The notes beneath the pieces are model-generated. The model was not told where the DNA came from. It was given only the letters and a program-made list of their open reading frames with translations, and did not search any database. From Polyangium mundeleinium (GTDB lineage Bacteria > Myxococcota_A > Polyangia > Polyangiales > Polyangiaceae), in the NCBI RefSeq assembly GCF_028369105.1, contig NZ_JAQNDO010000001.1, positions 9,022,501 through 9,086,500 on the forward strand: a DNA stretch of 64,000 nucleotides. Direction: 5' to 3'. Position numbers and translations under genes: made by a program. Below are positions 1 through 9,265 of the stretch, in pieces; the stretch's first letter is position 1, and each line of letters begins with the position of its first letter.

Positions 1-203
1 CCCATGCGCCGAGACTACGAAAACGAGGCAGGGGCGTAAAGGGCAGGCGCGGCATGTACCATGGGAGCACCTTTTTCGAGCCGCCAGCCATGAGCGAGGT
101 CGCTCGGGCAGCGAAGCGTACCAAACGTCACACGTTGGGCAGCTCGCGCGCAGAACGTGCTCCCTTGCCTGCCCCTTTCACGCCCCCCTACCATGCTTCG
201 TCG

Positions 204-1409
204 ATGCACCCCTTGTTCACCCTGGAGGGCCGCAAGGACCCTCACCCCATCTACAAGCGCCTCCGGGCCGAAGAGCCCGCCGTGCAGATCCTCGAGCCTT
301 ATCGCAAGACGCCGTTCTGGCTGCTCACGCGGTACGCCGATTGCTCCGACATGCTGCGGGATCCGCGCTTCGGCAAGGATTTCACGAAATGGTCCGCCGA
401 AGAGCGGGCGCGCATGCACGTGTCGAGCGAATTCGATGCCCTCGGCAAGCACATGCTGGGCGCAGATCCGCCGGACCATACACGGCTGCGATCCATCGTG
501 GCCAAGGCCTTCACGCCGCAGATCGTCGAGGGCCTCCGGAGCCGCATCTCCGCGATCGCGGAGAACCTCGTCTCGGCCGCGGTCGCGCGGGATTCGAGCG
601 GGATGGACCTCGTCTCCCAGTTCTCGTATCCCCTGCCCGTCACGGTCATCGCCGAGCTGCTCGGCGTGCCGGCCTCGGATCAGGACGATTTTCGGCGCTG
701 GACGACGACGCTCTTCACGCCCGCGGACACCGACGAGCAGCTCGCGCACCTGCGCGCCACCGGCTTCGAATTCTTCCAGTACTTCATGGCGCTCATCGAG
801 CGCCGGCGGGCCGAGCCGAGGGACGATCTCGTGAGCGGGCTGGTGGCGGCCGAGGAAGGCGGCGATCGGCTGAGCACGCAGGAGCTCGTGGGCATGCTCT
901 TCCTCCTGCTCGTCGCAGGCCACGAGACCACGGTCAATCTCATCACGAACGGCATGCTCGCGCTGATGGATCACCCCGAGGAGCGCGAGCGCCTCGTCGC
1001 CGATCCCTCGCTCCTCGAATCGGCCGTGGAGGAGATGCTGCGGTATTGCGGGCCGGTGGAGACGACGACGTACCGCTTCGCGCTGGAGGACGTGGAGATC
1101 GGCGGGGTGACGATCCGGAAAAACGAGCTCGTCCTGGCATCGCTGCTCTCGGCCGATCACGACGAATCACGATTCCCGGACGCGGACCGCTTCGACGTGG
1201 GGCGAAAGCCGAACAAGCACATCGCCTTCGGCTACGGGATCCATTTCTGCCTGGGTGCGCCGCTCGCGCGCCTGGAGGCGGTGATCGCCGTGGAGACGCT
1301 GCTCCGGCGCCTGCCGCGGATGAAATTGGCCGTGCCGCGCGAGGACCTCGAGCCGAGCTCGATGCTGCTCCTCCTGCACGCGAAGAAGCGATTGCCCATC
1401 CAGTTTTAG
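204..1409 (+). CDS. Cytochrome P450 (CYP107-like)
   Basis: A haem monooxygenase of bacterial class I type, predicted soluble and dependent on ferredoxin partners, none of which are encoded nearby. In a 401-residue reading the I-helix oxygen-binding motif AGHETT is near residues 238-243, the ExxR motif is E277-R280, and the haem-binding loop FGYGIHFCLG places the axial cysteine at C349. The ATG at 204 is chosen because the P450 fold normally begins with a DPHPIYKRLR-like stretch soon after the start, and this gives the usual length near 400. In-frame ATGs at 90 and 54 would add a Ser/Arg-rich tail that does not look coding. However, 54 has an AAGGG-like ribosome site and cannot be excluded. 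The substrate is unknown. It ends 31 bases from the convergent kinase gene. Confidence 0.93.
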   Translation: MHPLFTLEGRKDPHPIYKRLRAEEPAVQILEPYRKTPFWLLTRYADCSDMLRDPRFGKDFTKWSAEERARMHVSSEFDALGKHMLGADPPDHTRLRSIVAKAFTPQIVEGLRSRISAIAENLVSAAVARDSSGMDLVSQFSYPLPVTVIAELLGVPASDQDDFRRWTTTLFTPADTDEQLAHLRATGFEFFQYFMALIERRRAEPRDDLVSGLVAAEEGGDRLSTQELVGMLFLLLVAGHETTVNLITNGMLALMDHPEERERLVADPSLLESAVEEMLRYCGPVETTTYRFALEDVEIGGVTIRKNELVLASLLSADHDESRFPDADRFDVGRKPNKHIAFGYGIHFCLGAPLARLEAVIAVETLLRRLPRMKLAVPREDLEPSSMLLLLHAKKRLPIQF

Positions 1410-1440
1410 CCCTTCGATCGCCGCCCGACCGCTCGACGCG

Positions 1441-3354
1441 TCATGCCTGCTCGGTCCCCGGTGGCAGCGGTAGCTGCACGCGGAAGGCCGCGCCTTGGCC
1501 CTTCTCGCTGGAGACGGAGATCGTGCCCTTGTGCGCTTCGACGATCGCGCGGCAAACGAAGAGCCCCGCGCCGAGCCCGGCGTGCGCGTCCTGCCTCCGC
1601 TGAAACGGCTCGAACATCCTCTCCTGGTCCTCCTTCGTGATGCCGACGCCGCGATCCCGCACCGTGACGACCGCGAAGCCCGACTCCCTGCCGATCGATA
1701 TCGTGATCGGCTGCCTGCTGCCGAATCGCGCCGCATTCGACAGCAGGTTCACGAAGACCTGCTCGAGGTGCGCCCGATCCCAGTGGCCAACCACGAGGCC
1801 ATCGCCCTGGATCTCCACGGTGCACCCTTCCGCCGCGACCTCCGCCTGCATCTTCCGAACGACGTTCCGCACGAGCTCCTCGAGATCCACGCGCTCGAGG
1901 TTCAGCACCGCGCTGCCCGCGGCGACACTCGACAGGACGAACATGTTGTTGATGACCTGCGTCATCCGGTAAAGCTCGCGCGTCGAGACCTTCAAGAATC
2001 GATTGACGTCCGCCGGGCTCATCGCGGGCGTCGCGTCCTCGGGGCGGGATCGAAGCATGTATTCGTAAAGGAGCCGCAGGCTCGTGAGCGGCGTGCGGAG
2101 CTCGTGCGACGCGAACCGCAGGAAGTCTTCTCGCGCGTGGAGCGCGCTCTTCAGCTCCTCCTCCACCCGCTGGAGACGGCCGACGCGCTCCTCGAGCTCG
2201 CTCCGGAGCTCCCGCTCCCGCGCCAGTCCGTGGACGAGGGCCGTCGCGCGCTGCTGCAAAAGGAGGGTCAACGCGAGCGTGATGCAGAGCCCGACGAGGA
2301 ACGTGCGAAGAACGACCCTGCGCGTCGCGGCGAGGGCGCTGTAGGCCTCGGCCTTGTCGACCTCGGTCGCGATGCCGAGCCGGAGCTCCGGATCCCATAC
2401 CCAGGCCCCGATCACCTCCACGCCGCGATAATCGCGGTAGCCGTCGATGTCGAGCCCGGATTTTCCGGCGACGGCGCTCATGGCCATTTTCGTCAAGGGC
2501 TGCTCCGACCGGGGTACGTGGGGGCGAAAGCCGCGGAGCATGTCGCCGCCCGGATCACGCAGCTCGATGACGTGGCTCGAGCGCTCGCCGACCGCGAGCA
2601 AGCCAATGTCGCGGAGCATCGGCTCGAACCGGCTCTCCGTCGCGAGGCGCGCGTGACGGTCGAATGCATAGGTCTCGCCCGTCTCGCCGACCTGGCCTGA
2701 CCTCGTAATGTGCGAGAACTCCCCGGTGGGATCGAGGCGGAAGGCGAGCGCCGCCACGATCGTCCCCTCCTCGTCGCGCACGGGCGTCACGACCAGCATC
2801 GTCGGGACGCCGACGCCGAAGTTTTTGTTGCGCATGACGAACGGCGCTCCGATGACGGTCGAGCCACGAAGCGCCGCGGTGACGCTGTCCGGGTCCAGGC
2901 GGCTCAGCGTGTTCGTCGCCACGGCGTCTGCGTGGTCGGAGGCGATTTCAATGCCGTCCGCGGCGATGACATCGAAGCCCATGAATTGCTTCTGCTGAAC
3001 GACGTCCCGCAGCAAGCGCCGCAGCTCCCCGAGGTGCGGGCTCTCGTGGAGCGCCCCGCCCTCGCTCCGGAACTTCAATTGCGCGAGGATGGCGCGCCGG
3101 ATGCCCACCTCGCTCGCCCAGGCCCTCGCGGTGGTCGCCGTGTGCCGCTCCCACGTCACCAGAGCCTCGCGGGTCGTTGCGAGCACCGTCTGGATGGTCG
3201 CCGCGGCCTGGCGGCGGTGAATCGTGTCGATCTGGGACAAGCCAAACCAGATGCTCAGGCCGATCGGTACGAGCATGACCAGGAAGAGCAGCCAGTCCGC
3301 ACGTTTCGTCGGGAGTTTCACGGGGCCTTGCCGCGGGCGCGGGGGGGGAGGCAA
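1441..3354 (-). CDS. Membrane-bound sensor histidine kinase
   Basis: A 637-residue sensor kinase. A transmembrane helix near residues 20-40 (WLLFLVMLVPIGLSIWFGL) precedes a roughly 300-residue extracytoplasmic sensor region. A second helix (FLVGLCITLALTLLL), a coiled linker, the HisKA motif FASHELRTPLTSLRL with phospho-acceptor H417, and a HATPase domain follow. N box NLLSNAARFG, G1 DRGVGI and G2 GLGAGLF are all visible. No response regulator is adjacent, so it is an orphan in this window. The start shown is a TTG at 3354. A GTG at 3321, just before KLPTKRADWLLF, is an equally plausible start. The extracytoplasmic part resembles a dCache-type sensor in size, but no ligand can be assigned. Confidence 0.9.
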   Translation of the reverse strand: MPPPPRPRQGPVKLPTKRADWLLFLVMLVPIGLSIWFGLSQIDTIHRRQAAATIQTVLATTREALVTWERHTATTARAWASEVGIRRAILAQLKFRSEGGALHESPHLGELRRLLRDVVQQKQFMGFDVIAADGIEIASDHADAVATNTLSRLDPDSVTAALRGSTVIGAPFVMRNKNFGVGVPTMLVVTPVRDEEGTIVAALAFRLDPTGEFSHITRSGQVGETGETYAFDRHARLATESRFEPMLRDIGLLAVGERSSHVIELRDPGGDMLRGFRPHVPRSEQPLTKMAMSAVAGKSGLDIDGYRDYRGVEVIGAWVWDPELRLGIATEVDKAEAYSALAATRRVVLRTFLVGLCITLALTLLLQQRATALVHGLARERELRSELEERVGRLQRVEEELKSALHAREDFLRFASHELRTPLTSLRLLYEYMLRSRPEDATPAMSPADVNRFLKVSTRELYRMTQVINNMFVLSSVAAGSAVLNLERVDLEELVRNVVRKMQAEVAAEGCTVEIQGDGLVVGHWDRAHLEQVFVNLLSNAARFGSRQPITISIGRESGFAVVTVRDRGVGITKEDQERMFEPFQRRQDAHAGLGAGLFVCRAIVEAHKGTISVSSEKGQGAAFRVQLPLPPGTEQA

Positions 3355-3463
3355 CCAAGAAGGGTGCCACTCCCGTCCTGTGTGGATTCTGCCCTGGCAA
3401 AGAAGCGAGCCGCCGGCCGCGGCGAGCGCGCATCGGGCGAGCCGCCGCGGCCGGACCTACGTG

Positions 3464-4435
3464 CTACCGGCGGAGCGCGAATGCAATGCCGCTCTGCAGA
3501 TTGCCCCGCATGATGATTCCTTCGAGATCGGTGCCGATCTCGATCAGGGTCCGCGCGACCTCGGCCCGCACGCCCGTGACGACCACGCGCGCGCCGAGGA
3601 GCCGCACCGCGCGGGCTGCCGAGACGATGGCGCTCGCGACGTTCGTGTCGACGGTGCGCACGCCCGTGATGTCGAGGATCACCGCGTGCGCGCCGTGATG
3701 GCCGATGCCGTCGAGGAGCGTGCTCATGATCCGCTCGGCGCGCGCCTGGTCGACGCTGCCGACGATCGGCATGGCCACGACGCCGTCGGCGATCGGGACG
3801 AGGGGCGTGGAGAGCTCACGCAGCGCCTCTTGCTGCGCGGCGATCACCTGCTCGCGCAGGAGCAGGCGCTCCTCCTCCTTGCGTTTTTGCTCCGTGATGT
3901 CCGTGGCAATGCCGCAGACGCCCATGAGCGCGCCGAAGCTGTTCAGGATGGGGAATTTGATCGTGTGGAAATGCCGGAGCTCGCCGTCGAACACGATCGC
4001 CTCCTCGAATTGAAGGGGCTCGCCCCGGCGAACGGCCTCCGTGTCCTTCTCGCGCATGGCCTGCGCGGCCTCCGGCGGGAAGAAATCGTCGTCGGTCCGG
4101 CCGAGCAGCTCCTTTCGTGTCACGCCGAAGCGATGCTCGGCTTGACGATTCACGAGGATGTATCGGCCTTCCGGGTCCTTCACGAAGATGATGCTGGGCG
4201 AATGGTCGAGGACCGCGTGGAGGAGGCGCCTTCGCTCGTTGTCGACGCGCTCGACCACGGCGGCGCGCATCGTCGCCATCCGGGGCGGCGCGTCGATCCG
4301 CACGTCCATGAGCGCGCCCTCGAGCGCGAGCACCTGCGCCTTCAGCGAGGCGTTTTCGCGCCGCAGGGTTGCGATCTCCGCTTCGAGCGCGGCGACGTCT
4401 CCCCCCGCCCCCACCGCCGTTCGTTCCTCTGCCAT
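3464..4435 (-). CDS. PAS-STAS protein, RsbR-like
   Basis: A 323-residue cytoplasmic protein. It has an N-terminal heptad-rich helix (residues about 15-45), a PAS domain (about 60-185) and a C-terminal STAS domain (about 205-315). The STAS part reads ILDITGVRTVDTNVASAIV, and the DT pair matches the phosphorylatable threonine of RsbR-type stressosome proteins. The second phospho-threonine position (ARTLIE) is also kept. In that family such proteins scaffold RsbS and are phosphorylated by RsbT; neither partner is encoded here. A diverged paralogue lies at 30781-31659. It is divergent from the BASS transporter gene across 113 bases. Its stop lies 109 bases upstream of the TTG used for the downstream histidine kinase. 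Confidence 0.87.
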   Translation of the reverse strand: MAEERTAVGAGGDVAALEAEIATLRRENASLKAQVLALEGALMDVRIDAPPRMATMRAAVVERVDNERRRLLHAVLDHSPSIIFVKDPEGRYILVNRQAEHRFGVTRKELLGRTDDDFFPPEAAQAMREKDTEAVRRGEPLQFEEAIVFDGELRHFHTIKFPILNSFGALMGVCGIATDITEQKRKEEERLLLREQVIAAQQEALRELSTPLVPIADGVVAMPIVGSVDQARAERIMSTLLDGIGHHGAHAVILDITGVRTVDTNVASAIVSAARAVRLLGARVVVTGVRAEVARTLIEIGTDLEGIIMRGNLQSGIAFALRR

Positions 4436-4548
4436 GGTTCCGCCTTCATGTACTCCTACAACCCCGACCGAAACGCAAGCCGACGCGTCATGGCGGCGTG
4501 CTCACGGTTGAGTCGATCACGGTGTTCGTGCGACCCTCATGAGCCGCC

Positions 4549-5454
4549 ATGCAATCGAATGTCTTCACGGCCGTGTTCATGCCGCTCGCGCTCGGCGTCA
4601 TCATGCTGGGCCTCGGGCTCGGGCTCACGCTCGAGGATTTCCGGCGCGTGCTGGTGTATCCGCGGGCCGTCTTCGTGGGGCTCCTCTGCCAGACAGTGCT
4701 CTTGCCGCTCGCCTGCTACGGCATCGCGAAGGGCTTCGGGCTCCCGCCCGAGCTCGCTGTCGGGCTCATGCTCCTCGCCGCTTCGCCGGGCGGCGCGACG
4801 GCGAACCTCTTCAGCCACCTCGCGAAAGGCGACGTCGCGCTGAACATCACGCTGACCGCGACGAACTCCATCCTCAGCCTGTTCACGTTGCCGTTCATCG
4901 TGAACCTGTCGCTCGCGGCGTTCCTCGGGACCGAAAAGAGCATTCCGCTTCAGTTCGACAAGGTGATCCAGGTCTTCGCCGTCGTGCTCGTGCCCGTGGG
5001 GATCGGGATGCTCATCCGCGCGAAACGCCCGGCGGTCTCGGATCGGCTGCAGACGCCGGTGAAGATCACCTCGGCCGTGTTCCTCCTGCTCATCATCGCC
5101 GCGGCCGTGCTGAAGGAGCGGGCGAACCTGGTGACGTATTTCAAGCAGGTGGGCCTCGCGGCGCTCGTGTTCAACCTGGCCAGCATGGGCCTCGGGTATC
5201 TCGTCCCCCTGCTCGTGCGGCTGCCGAAGCGCCAGGCGACCGCGATCGGCATGGAGATCGGAATCCACAACGGGACCTTGGCGATCGCGATCGCCTCGAC
5301 GCCCACGCTGCTCAACAATTCGACGATGGCCGTTCCGCCGGCCATCTACAGCCTGATCATGTTCTTCACGGCCGCCGCCTTCGGGAGCTTCGTCGCGCGT
5401 GGAAACGAGGAAGGCGCCCCGGCCGAGCAGCCCAAGGCGGCCGCAGGCACGTGA
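4549..5454 (+). CDS. Bile acid:sodium symporter (BASS) family transporter
   Basis: A 301-residue polytopic membrane protein with about nine to ten hydrophobic segments. The signature region ASPGGATANLFSHLAKGD, followed by ALNITLTATNSILSLFTLP, is typical of BASS carriers, where this broken helix forms the sodium and substrate site. Family members import organic anions, pyruvate or pantothenate-like compounds with sodium; the substrate here cannot be told from sequence. The start ATG gives a normal N-terminus (MQSNVFTAVFMPLALGV). It ends one base before the stop of the convergent ABC permease gene, so there is no room for a separate terminator. Confidence 0.9.
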   Translation: MQSNVFTAVFMPLALGVIMLGLGLGLTLEDFRRVLVYPRAVFVGLLCQTVLLPLACYGIAKGFGLPPELAVGLMLLAASPGGATANLFSHLAKGDVALNITLTATNSILSLFTLPFIVNLSLAAFLGTEKSIPLQFDKVIQVFAVVLVPVGIGMLIRAKRPAVSDRLQTPVKITSAVFLLLIIAAAVLKERANLVTYFKQVGLAALVFNLASMGLGYLVPLLVRLPKRQATAIGMEIGIHNGTLAIAIASTPTLLNNSTMAVPPAIYSLIMFFTAAAFGSFVARGNEEGAPAEQPKAAAGT

Positions 5455-5455
5455 A

Positions 5456-7606
5456 TCAGCCGCGCGCGTCGGCTTCGCGCGGCTCACGCATGAGAACCAC
5501 GCCGAGCGCGAGCACGAGCGCCGCGGCGACGCCGAGCCCGACGGGCACCTGATTGGTTTGCAAGAGCTTCTCCAGCCACGCCGGCCGCACGGCGAGGACC
5601 GTGATGGCGAGGGCATTGTTGATCCCGTGCACGAGGATGCCGGGCAGGAGCGACCGCGTCTCGTGGCGGGCGTAGCCGAGGAGCAGGCCGAGCGAGAACG
5701 TGGGGATCAGCCGATAAATCGAGCCGTGCGCGAGGCCGAAGAGGAGCGACGAGGCGACGAGCGCGAGACCGAACCCGGCGCGCGTGAGGCCCGAAAAGAG
5801 CAGCCCGCGGAAGAGCGTCTCCTCGCAAAGCGCGGGCAGGACGGCGATGACGATCAGCAGCACCCCGAGGGGCTGGCCGTCGAGCAGGAGGGCGTCGCCG
5901 AGTTTCTCCGCGAACTCGTGGGGGACGGGCACGAGGCGGGTCGCGATCGCGCTGACGGCGGCGCCCCCGGAGAGGCCCGCGAGGACGGCGCCGACGAGCG
6001 CGCGCGGGCGCGGCAAACGAAGGCCGAGCGTCTCGCGCATCGAGGCGCCCGACGCGGCGATGGCGGCGAGCGCGGGCAGGAAAAACAGGCCGAGCTGGGT
6101 GGCGACGAGCTGCGCGGTTTTGTTCGTCGTCTTCTCGACGAGGAAGCTCGCGTAAAACATCACGACGAGGATGACGGCGAAGGCGCCGAGGGAGAACCCG
6201 AGGCTCGGGATCCCGCCTTTTTGCCGCTCGAACGAGAAGACAGCGCGGAAGGAGCCGCGGCCGCCGAGCAGGACATCCTCGCGCTCGAAGACACGCGCGG
6301 CGAAGACGAGCGTGAGCGCGGCGAACAAGGTGGACGAGCCGAGCGTGAAGAGGACGAGATCGGGCGAGACGTCGCCGAGGTAAATCGCCTTGATGAGCAG
6401 CGCGACGTTGAGGACCGGAACGAACGAGGTGGCGAAGGAGAGCTCCATCCCGGGCAAGGACGTGATCATCGAGAGGAGCATGACGGGCAGATAGACGGGC
6501 GTGAGCAGGTTCTGCGCGTCCTTGAAATCACGGGCGAAGGCCGCGACGGCCAGAAAGAGCGCCGAAAAGAGGAGCGTGACCGGGACGAGGAGCGCGAACG
6601 TGAGCGCGTGGGCCGAGAACGGCATGTCCATCTCGCCCGGCAGGATGCGGCGCATCGTGAGGCCGAGGCTCGCGACGTTGACGAGGGCCGTGAAGAGCGA
6701 GACGACGAAGACGGCGAGGAACTTGCCGGTGATGATCTCGATGGGCAGGAGCGGCGCGCAGAGGAGCGTCTGCATGGTGCCGCGCTCCTTTTCGCCGGCC
6801 GTCATGTCGGCCGCGCGGAGAAAGCCGCCGAGGAGCGACATGAGGATCAGCATCATCGGCATGAGCGTGCCGAGGACCTTGCCGACCCGCCGTTCGTCGG
6901 GCGCGACGTTGCGCGAGACGACCTCGAGGCCGGAGGTAAAACCCTTGGGCAACCCTTTTTCGCCCTCGCGGGAGACGAGCAACCCGTCGCGGGCGCGGGC
7001 GAGCGCGTAATCGAGACGATCGGCCGCGAAATCGGAGTCGCCCCAGACCGAGTCGTAATAAAGGGTGACACGGGCGGCCTTGCCGGCGCGGACGTCCTCG
7101 GAAAACCCCCGCCAGGGGACGAGCACGGCGTGGGCCTCGCGGGCGCCGACGAGCGCGCGGGCCGCGAGGGCGACCGCCGCGTCGGGCCGGTCCGCGTCGC
7201 GTGGTTTCGTGTCGGCTTTCGCTTCCGCGCCCGCGGCCTCGGCGTTCGGCCCCTTGCGGGGCGGGCCGGGGGGGCGTGGGGGCGCGGGCGCAGGGGGCGC
7301 AATGGAGCCGGCTTCGAGGTCCCGGCGGAGCGGCGCGGAGACGCCGTGCCACGGCATGATTTCGAGTTTGTTCTCGTCGGCTGCGAGCGCGGCCGATACG
7401 TCGGGCGAGAGCTCGCCCCATACGGCGATCTTCGAGGGGCGCGCTTCGAGCGCATCCATTTCGGCGCCCGCCATCCGGCTCATGAGGAGCGCGAAGAGCG
7501 GGTAGAGCATCAGCGGCAAGAGGACGAGGCTCACGAAGGTGCGGCGATCCCGCAGCGTCTCGAGGAGCTCCTTGCGCAGAATGACGAGGACGATGGAGAG
7601 CCTCAC
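5456..7606 (-). CDS. ABC-2 permease fused to CPBP (CaaX-like) protease
   Basis: A 716-residue integral membrane protein. The N-terminal ~450 residues are an ABC-2/NatB-type permease: a first helix after RKELLETLRDRRTF, a large soluble extracytoplasmic insertion (residues about 50-250), then a bundle of helices with the usual GEKERGTMQTLL segment. The C-terminal ~200 residues are a CPBP intramembrane protease domain with EETLFRG (the glutamate pair near residue 595), FGLAHG and GILVHGINN, matching the E-E, H and H/N catalytic motifs. Its start overlaps the stop of the upstream ATPase gene by four bases (ATGA), so the two are translationally coupled. Families of this architecture are annotated as Na+ or drug/peptide exporters; the substrate is unknown. 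Between residues ~110 and ~150 lies a Pro/Ala-rich stretch, probably disordered. Confidence 0.92.
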   Translation of the reverse strand: MRLSIVLVILRKELLETLRDRRTFVSLVLLPLMLYPLFALLMSRMAGAEMDALEARPSKIAVWGELSPDVSAALAADENKLEIMPWHGVSAPLRRDLEAGSIAPPAPAPPRPPGPPRKGPNAEAAGAEAKADTKPRDADRPDAAVALAARALVGAREAHAVLVPWRGFSEDVRAGKAARVTLYYDSVWGDSDFAADRLDYALARARDGLLVSREGEKGLPKGFTSGLEVVSRNVAPDERRVGKVLGTLMPMMLILMSLLGGFLRAADMTAGEKERGTMQTLLCAPLLPIEIITGKFLAVFVVSLFTALVNVASLGLTMRRILPGEMDMPFSAHALTFALLVPVTLLFSALFLAVAAFARDFKDAQNLLTPVYLPVMLLSMITSLPGMELSFATSFVPVLNVALLIKAIYLGDVSPDLVLFTLGSSTLFAALTLVFAARVFEREDVLLGGRGSFRAVFSFERQKGGIPSLGFSLGAFAVILVVMFYASFLVEKTTNKTAQLVATQLGLFFLPALAAIAASGASMRETLGLRLPRPRALVGAVLAGLSGGAAVSAIATRLVPVPHEFAEKLGDALLLDGQPLGVLLIVIAVLPALCEETLFRGLLFSGLTRAGFGLALVASSLLFGLAHGSIYRLIPTFSLGLLLGYARHETRSLLPGILVHGINNALAITVLAVRPAWLEKLLQTNQVPVGLGVAAALVLALGVVLMREPREADARG

Positions 7607-8394
7607 GCCGCACCTCCGGGAGACGCGCCGTCCGCGCGGGGGGCACCACGCTCGACGTGGTAGAGGAATGCATCCGTGAGGTTTTTCGCGTCGCCGGCGC
7701 GCGCGCAGAGGGCCGGGACCTCGCCCTCGTCGACGATGCGGCCTTCGTGAATGAGGGCGATCCGATCGCAGAGATATTCGGCTTCGCTCATGATGTGGGT
7801 GGAGAAGAGAATCGCGCGGCCCTTCGCGCGCTCCTTGCGGATGGATTCGACGATGAAGCGGCCGGAGAGGACGTCGAGCGCATTCGTGGGCTCGTCGAGG
7901 ATGAGGACGGAGGGCCCGTGGAGGAAGGCGCGCGCGATGTTGGCGCGCTGCTTTTGCCCGGCCGAGAGCGTGGCCGAGGGGCGATCGGCGAACGAGGCCA
8001 TTTCGAGGTCCCGCACGAGGTCGTCGATGCGCGCGCCAAGGGCCGCCTCGGGGAGGCCGTGGAGGCGGCCGAAATACTGCAAGGTCTCGCGCGGCGAGAG
8101 GCGCTGGTAGAGCTGCGTGTCGCCGGAGAGGAAGCCAATGAGGGCTTTGGCTTCGAGCGGCCGCTCGGCCATGTCGATGCCGCCGATCCGGACGCGCCCC
8201 TGCGTGGGCCGGAGGATGCCGGCGAGCATGCGCAGCGCGGTCGTCTTGCCCGCCCCGTTCGGGCCGAGCAGGCCGACGACCTCGCCGGGACGAACGACGA
8301 GATCAAGGCCGGCGACGGCGATCGTGGGACCGTAATGTTTGACGAGGCCCTCGGCGGCGAGGGCGGCATCGGGGGCGGTGGCTTCCGGGGGCAT
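7603..8394 (-). CDS. ABC transporter ATP-binding protein (NatA-type)
   Basis: The nucleotide-binding subunit for the downstream permease-protease fusion. Walker A is GPNGAGKTT, the signature is LSAGQKQR, Walker B is SVLILDEPT, and the switch histidine lies in ILFSTHIMSEAE. At 263 residues from the ATG at 8394 it begins with a standard NATA-like N-terminus (EGLVKHYGPTIAVAGLDL). A TTG at 8475 would add 27 poorly conserved-looking residues. Its stop overlaps the permease start by four bases, so both subunits should be made together. It is the first gene of this two-gene unit. Confidence 0.93.
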   Translation of the reverse strand: MPPEATAPDAALAAEGLVKHYGPTIAVAGLDLVVRPGEVVGLLGPNGAGKTTALRMLAGILRPTQGRVRIGGIDMAERPLEAKALIGFLSGDTQLYQRLSPRETLQYFGRLHGLPEAALGARIDDLVRDLEMASFADRPSATLSAGQKQRANIARAFLHGPSVLILDEPTNALDVLSGRFIVESIRKERAKGRAILFSTHIMSEAEYLCDRIALIHEGRIVDEGEVPALCARAGDAKNLTDAFLYHVERGAPRADGASPGGAA

Positions 8395-8487
8395 CGGGAG
8401 GACTGTGGCAGCGGCGGCGGGGGGGTTCAACAGCGCGCGAGGCGTTTCCTTCCCGCTCTCGGCGTCCTCCTGCAACGGCCTGGCCGC

Positions 8488-9153
8488 TCAGTCGCGCTTG
8501 CAGTCCTGGAAGACGAGCTGGGCCTGCACGGGCGCGGTGGGATCTTCGGGCGCTTCGCCGAGCTTCGCGGTGCGCACGCAATTGACGCCGTAAAACGTCG
8601 TGACATAACGATCGATGCCCTGCTGCGCGGCGGCGTAGGAGGAGAACGAGAGCGTCGCCACGCAGGAGTTTGTCCGGCAATCGAGCCCCTCGAGCGCGGT
8701 CCCGTTCGCGTTTTCTTGGACGAGCGTGTCCAGCGCCGGGCGCAACGCAGCGTTCGTCGTTTTGGACCACGCAGGGTCGACGGGCGCTTGCTCGTGGCGA
8801 TCGATCATCGACGCGACGACGGCCTCGAAGCGGCGGCGGGAATCCTCGCGCTCCGCAGGATCGGGGGGCGCATTCGTGGGGGCGAGCGAATCGATGCGCT
8901 CCTCCAGCGCCGAGAGCCGCGCCGTCGCCAAGCCGAGGGGAGCTTGGGGTGCTGTGGGCGCAGGCCCCTCGGTGCGTTTCGTGGGGAGCTCGGCCTGGGG
9001 CGCGGGCGCATCCTTGCTCGCAGCCAGCACGGCCGGTCGCGCGAGCAGCAGGGAGGAACCGACGCCGGCAACAATACCCAGGAGGGCGGGGAGGAACGAG
9101 CGGACGAGGAGAGGCGCGCCGCGATGCGCGTTTTCGGAATTCTTCGAGTTCAT
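8488..9153 (-). CDS. Membrane-anchored periplasmic protein, unknown function
   Basis: I do not recognise this 221-residue protein. A single uncleaved-looking helix near residues 17-38 (SFLPALLGIVAGVGSSLLLA) follows a short cytoplasmic tail. A Pro/Ala-rich linker and a ~150-residue globular part then follow, with four cysteines (LDCRTNSCVA, GVNCVR, FQDCKRD) that could form two disulfides outside the cytoplasm. The start at 9153 is chosen because AGGTGG lies six bases upstream; an earlier in-frame ATG at 9243 adds residues that do not fit a signal anchor. It stands alone between the ABC unit and the secreted-protein gene. Confidence 0.72.
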   Translation of the reverse strand: MNSKNSENAHRGAPLLVRSFLPALLGIVAGVGSSLLLARPAVLAASKDAPAPQAELPTKRTEGPAPTAPQAPLGLATARLSALEERIDSLAPTNAPPDPAEREDSRRRFEAVVASMIDRHEQAPVDPAWSKTTNAALRPALDTLVQENANGTALEGLDCRTNSCVATLSFSSYAAAQQGIDRYVTTFYGVNCVRTAKLGEAPEDPTAPVQAQLVFQDCKRD

Positions 9154-9265
9154 TTCGCCACCTCGACGAGGACATGAGGGATTCGTCATGCGGGAGTGAG
9201 CGAGGAGGCCGGCCACGCCCGTGCAGGGAATGGCCGGCCCCACGAGGACGAGAGCGAGCCGAGGC

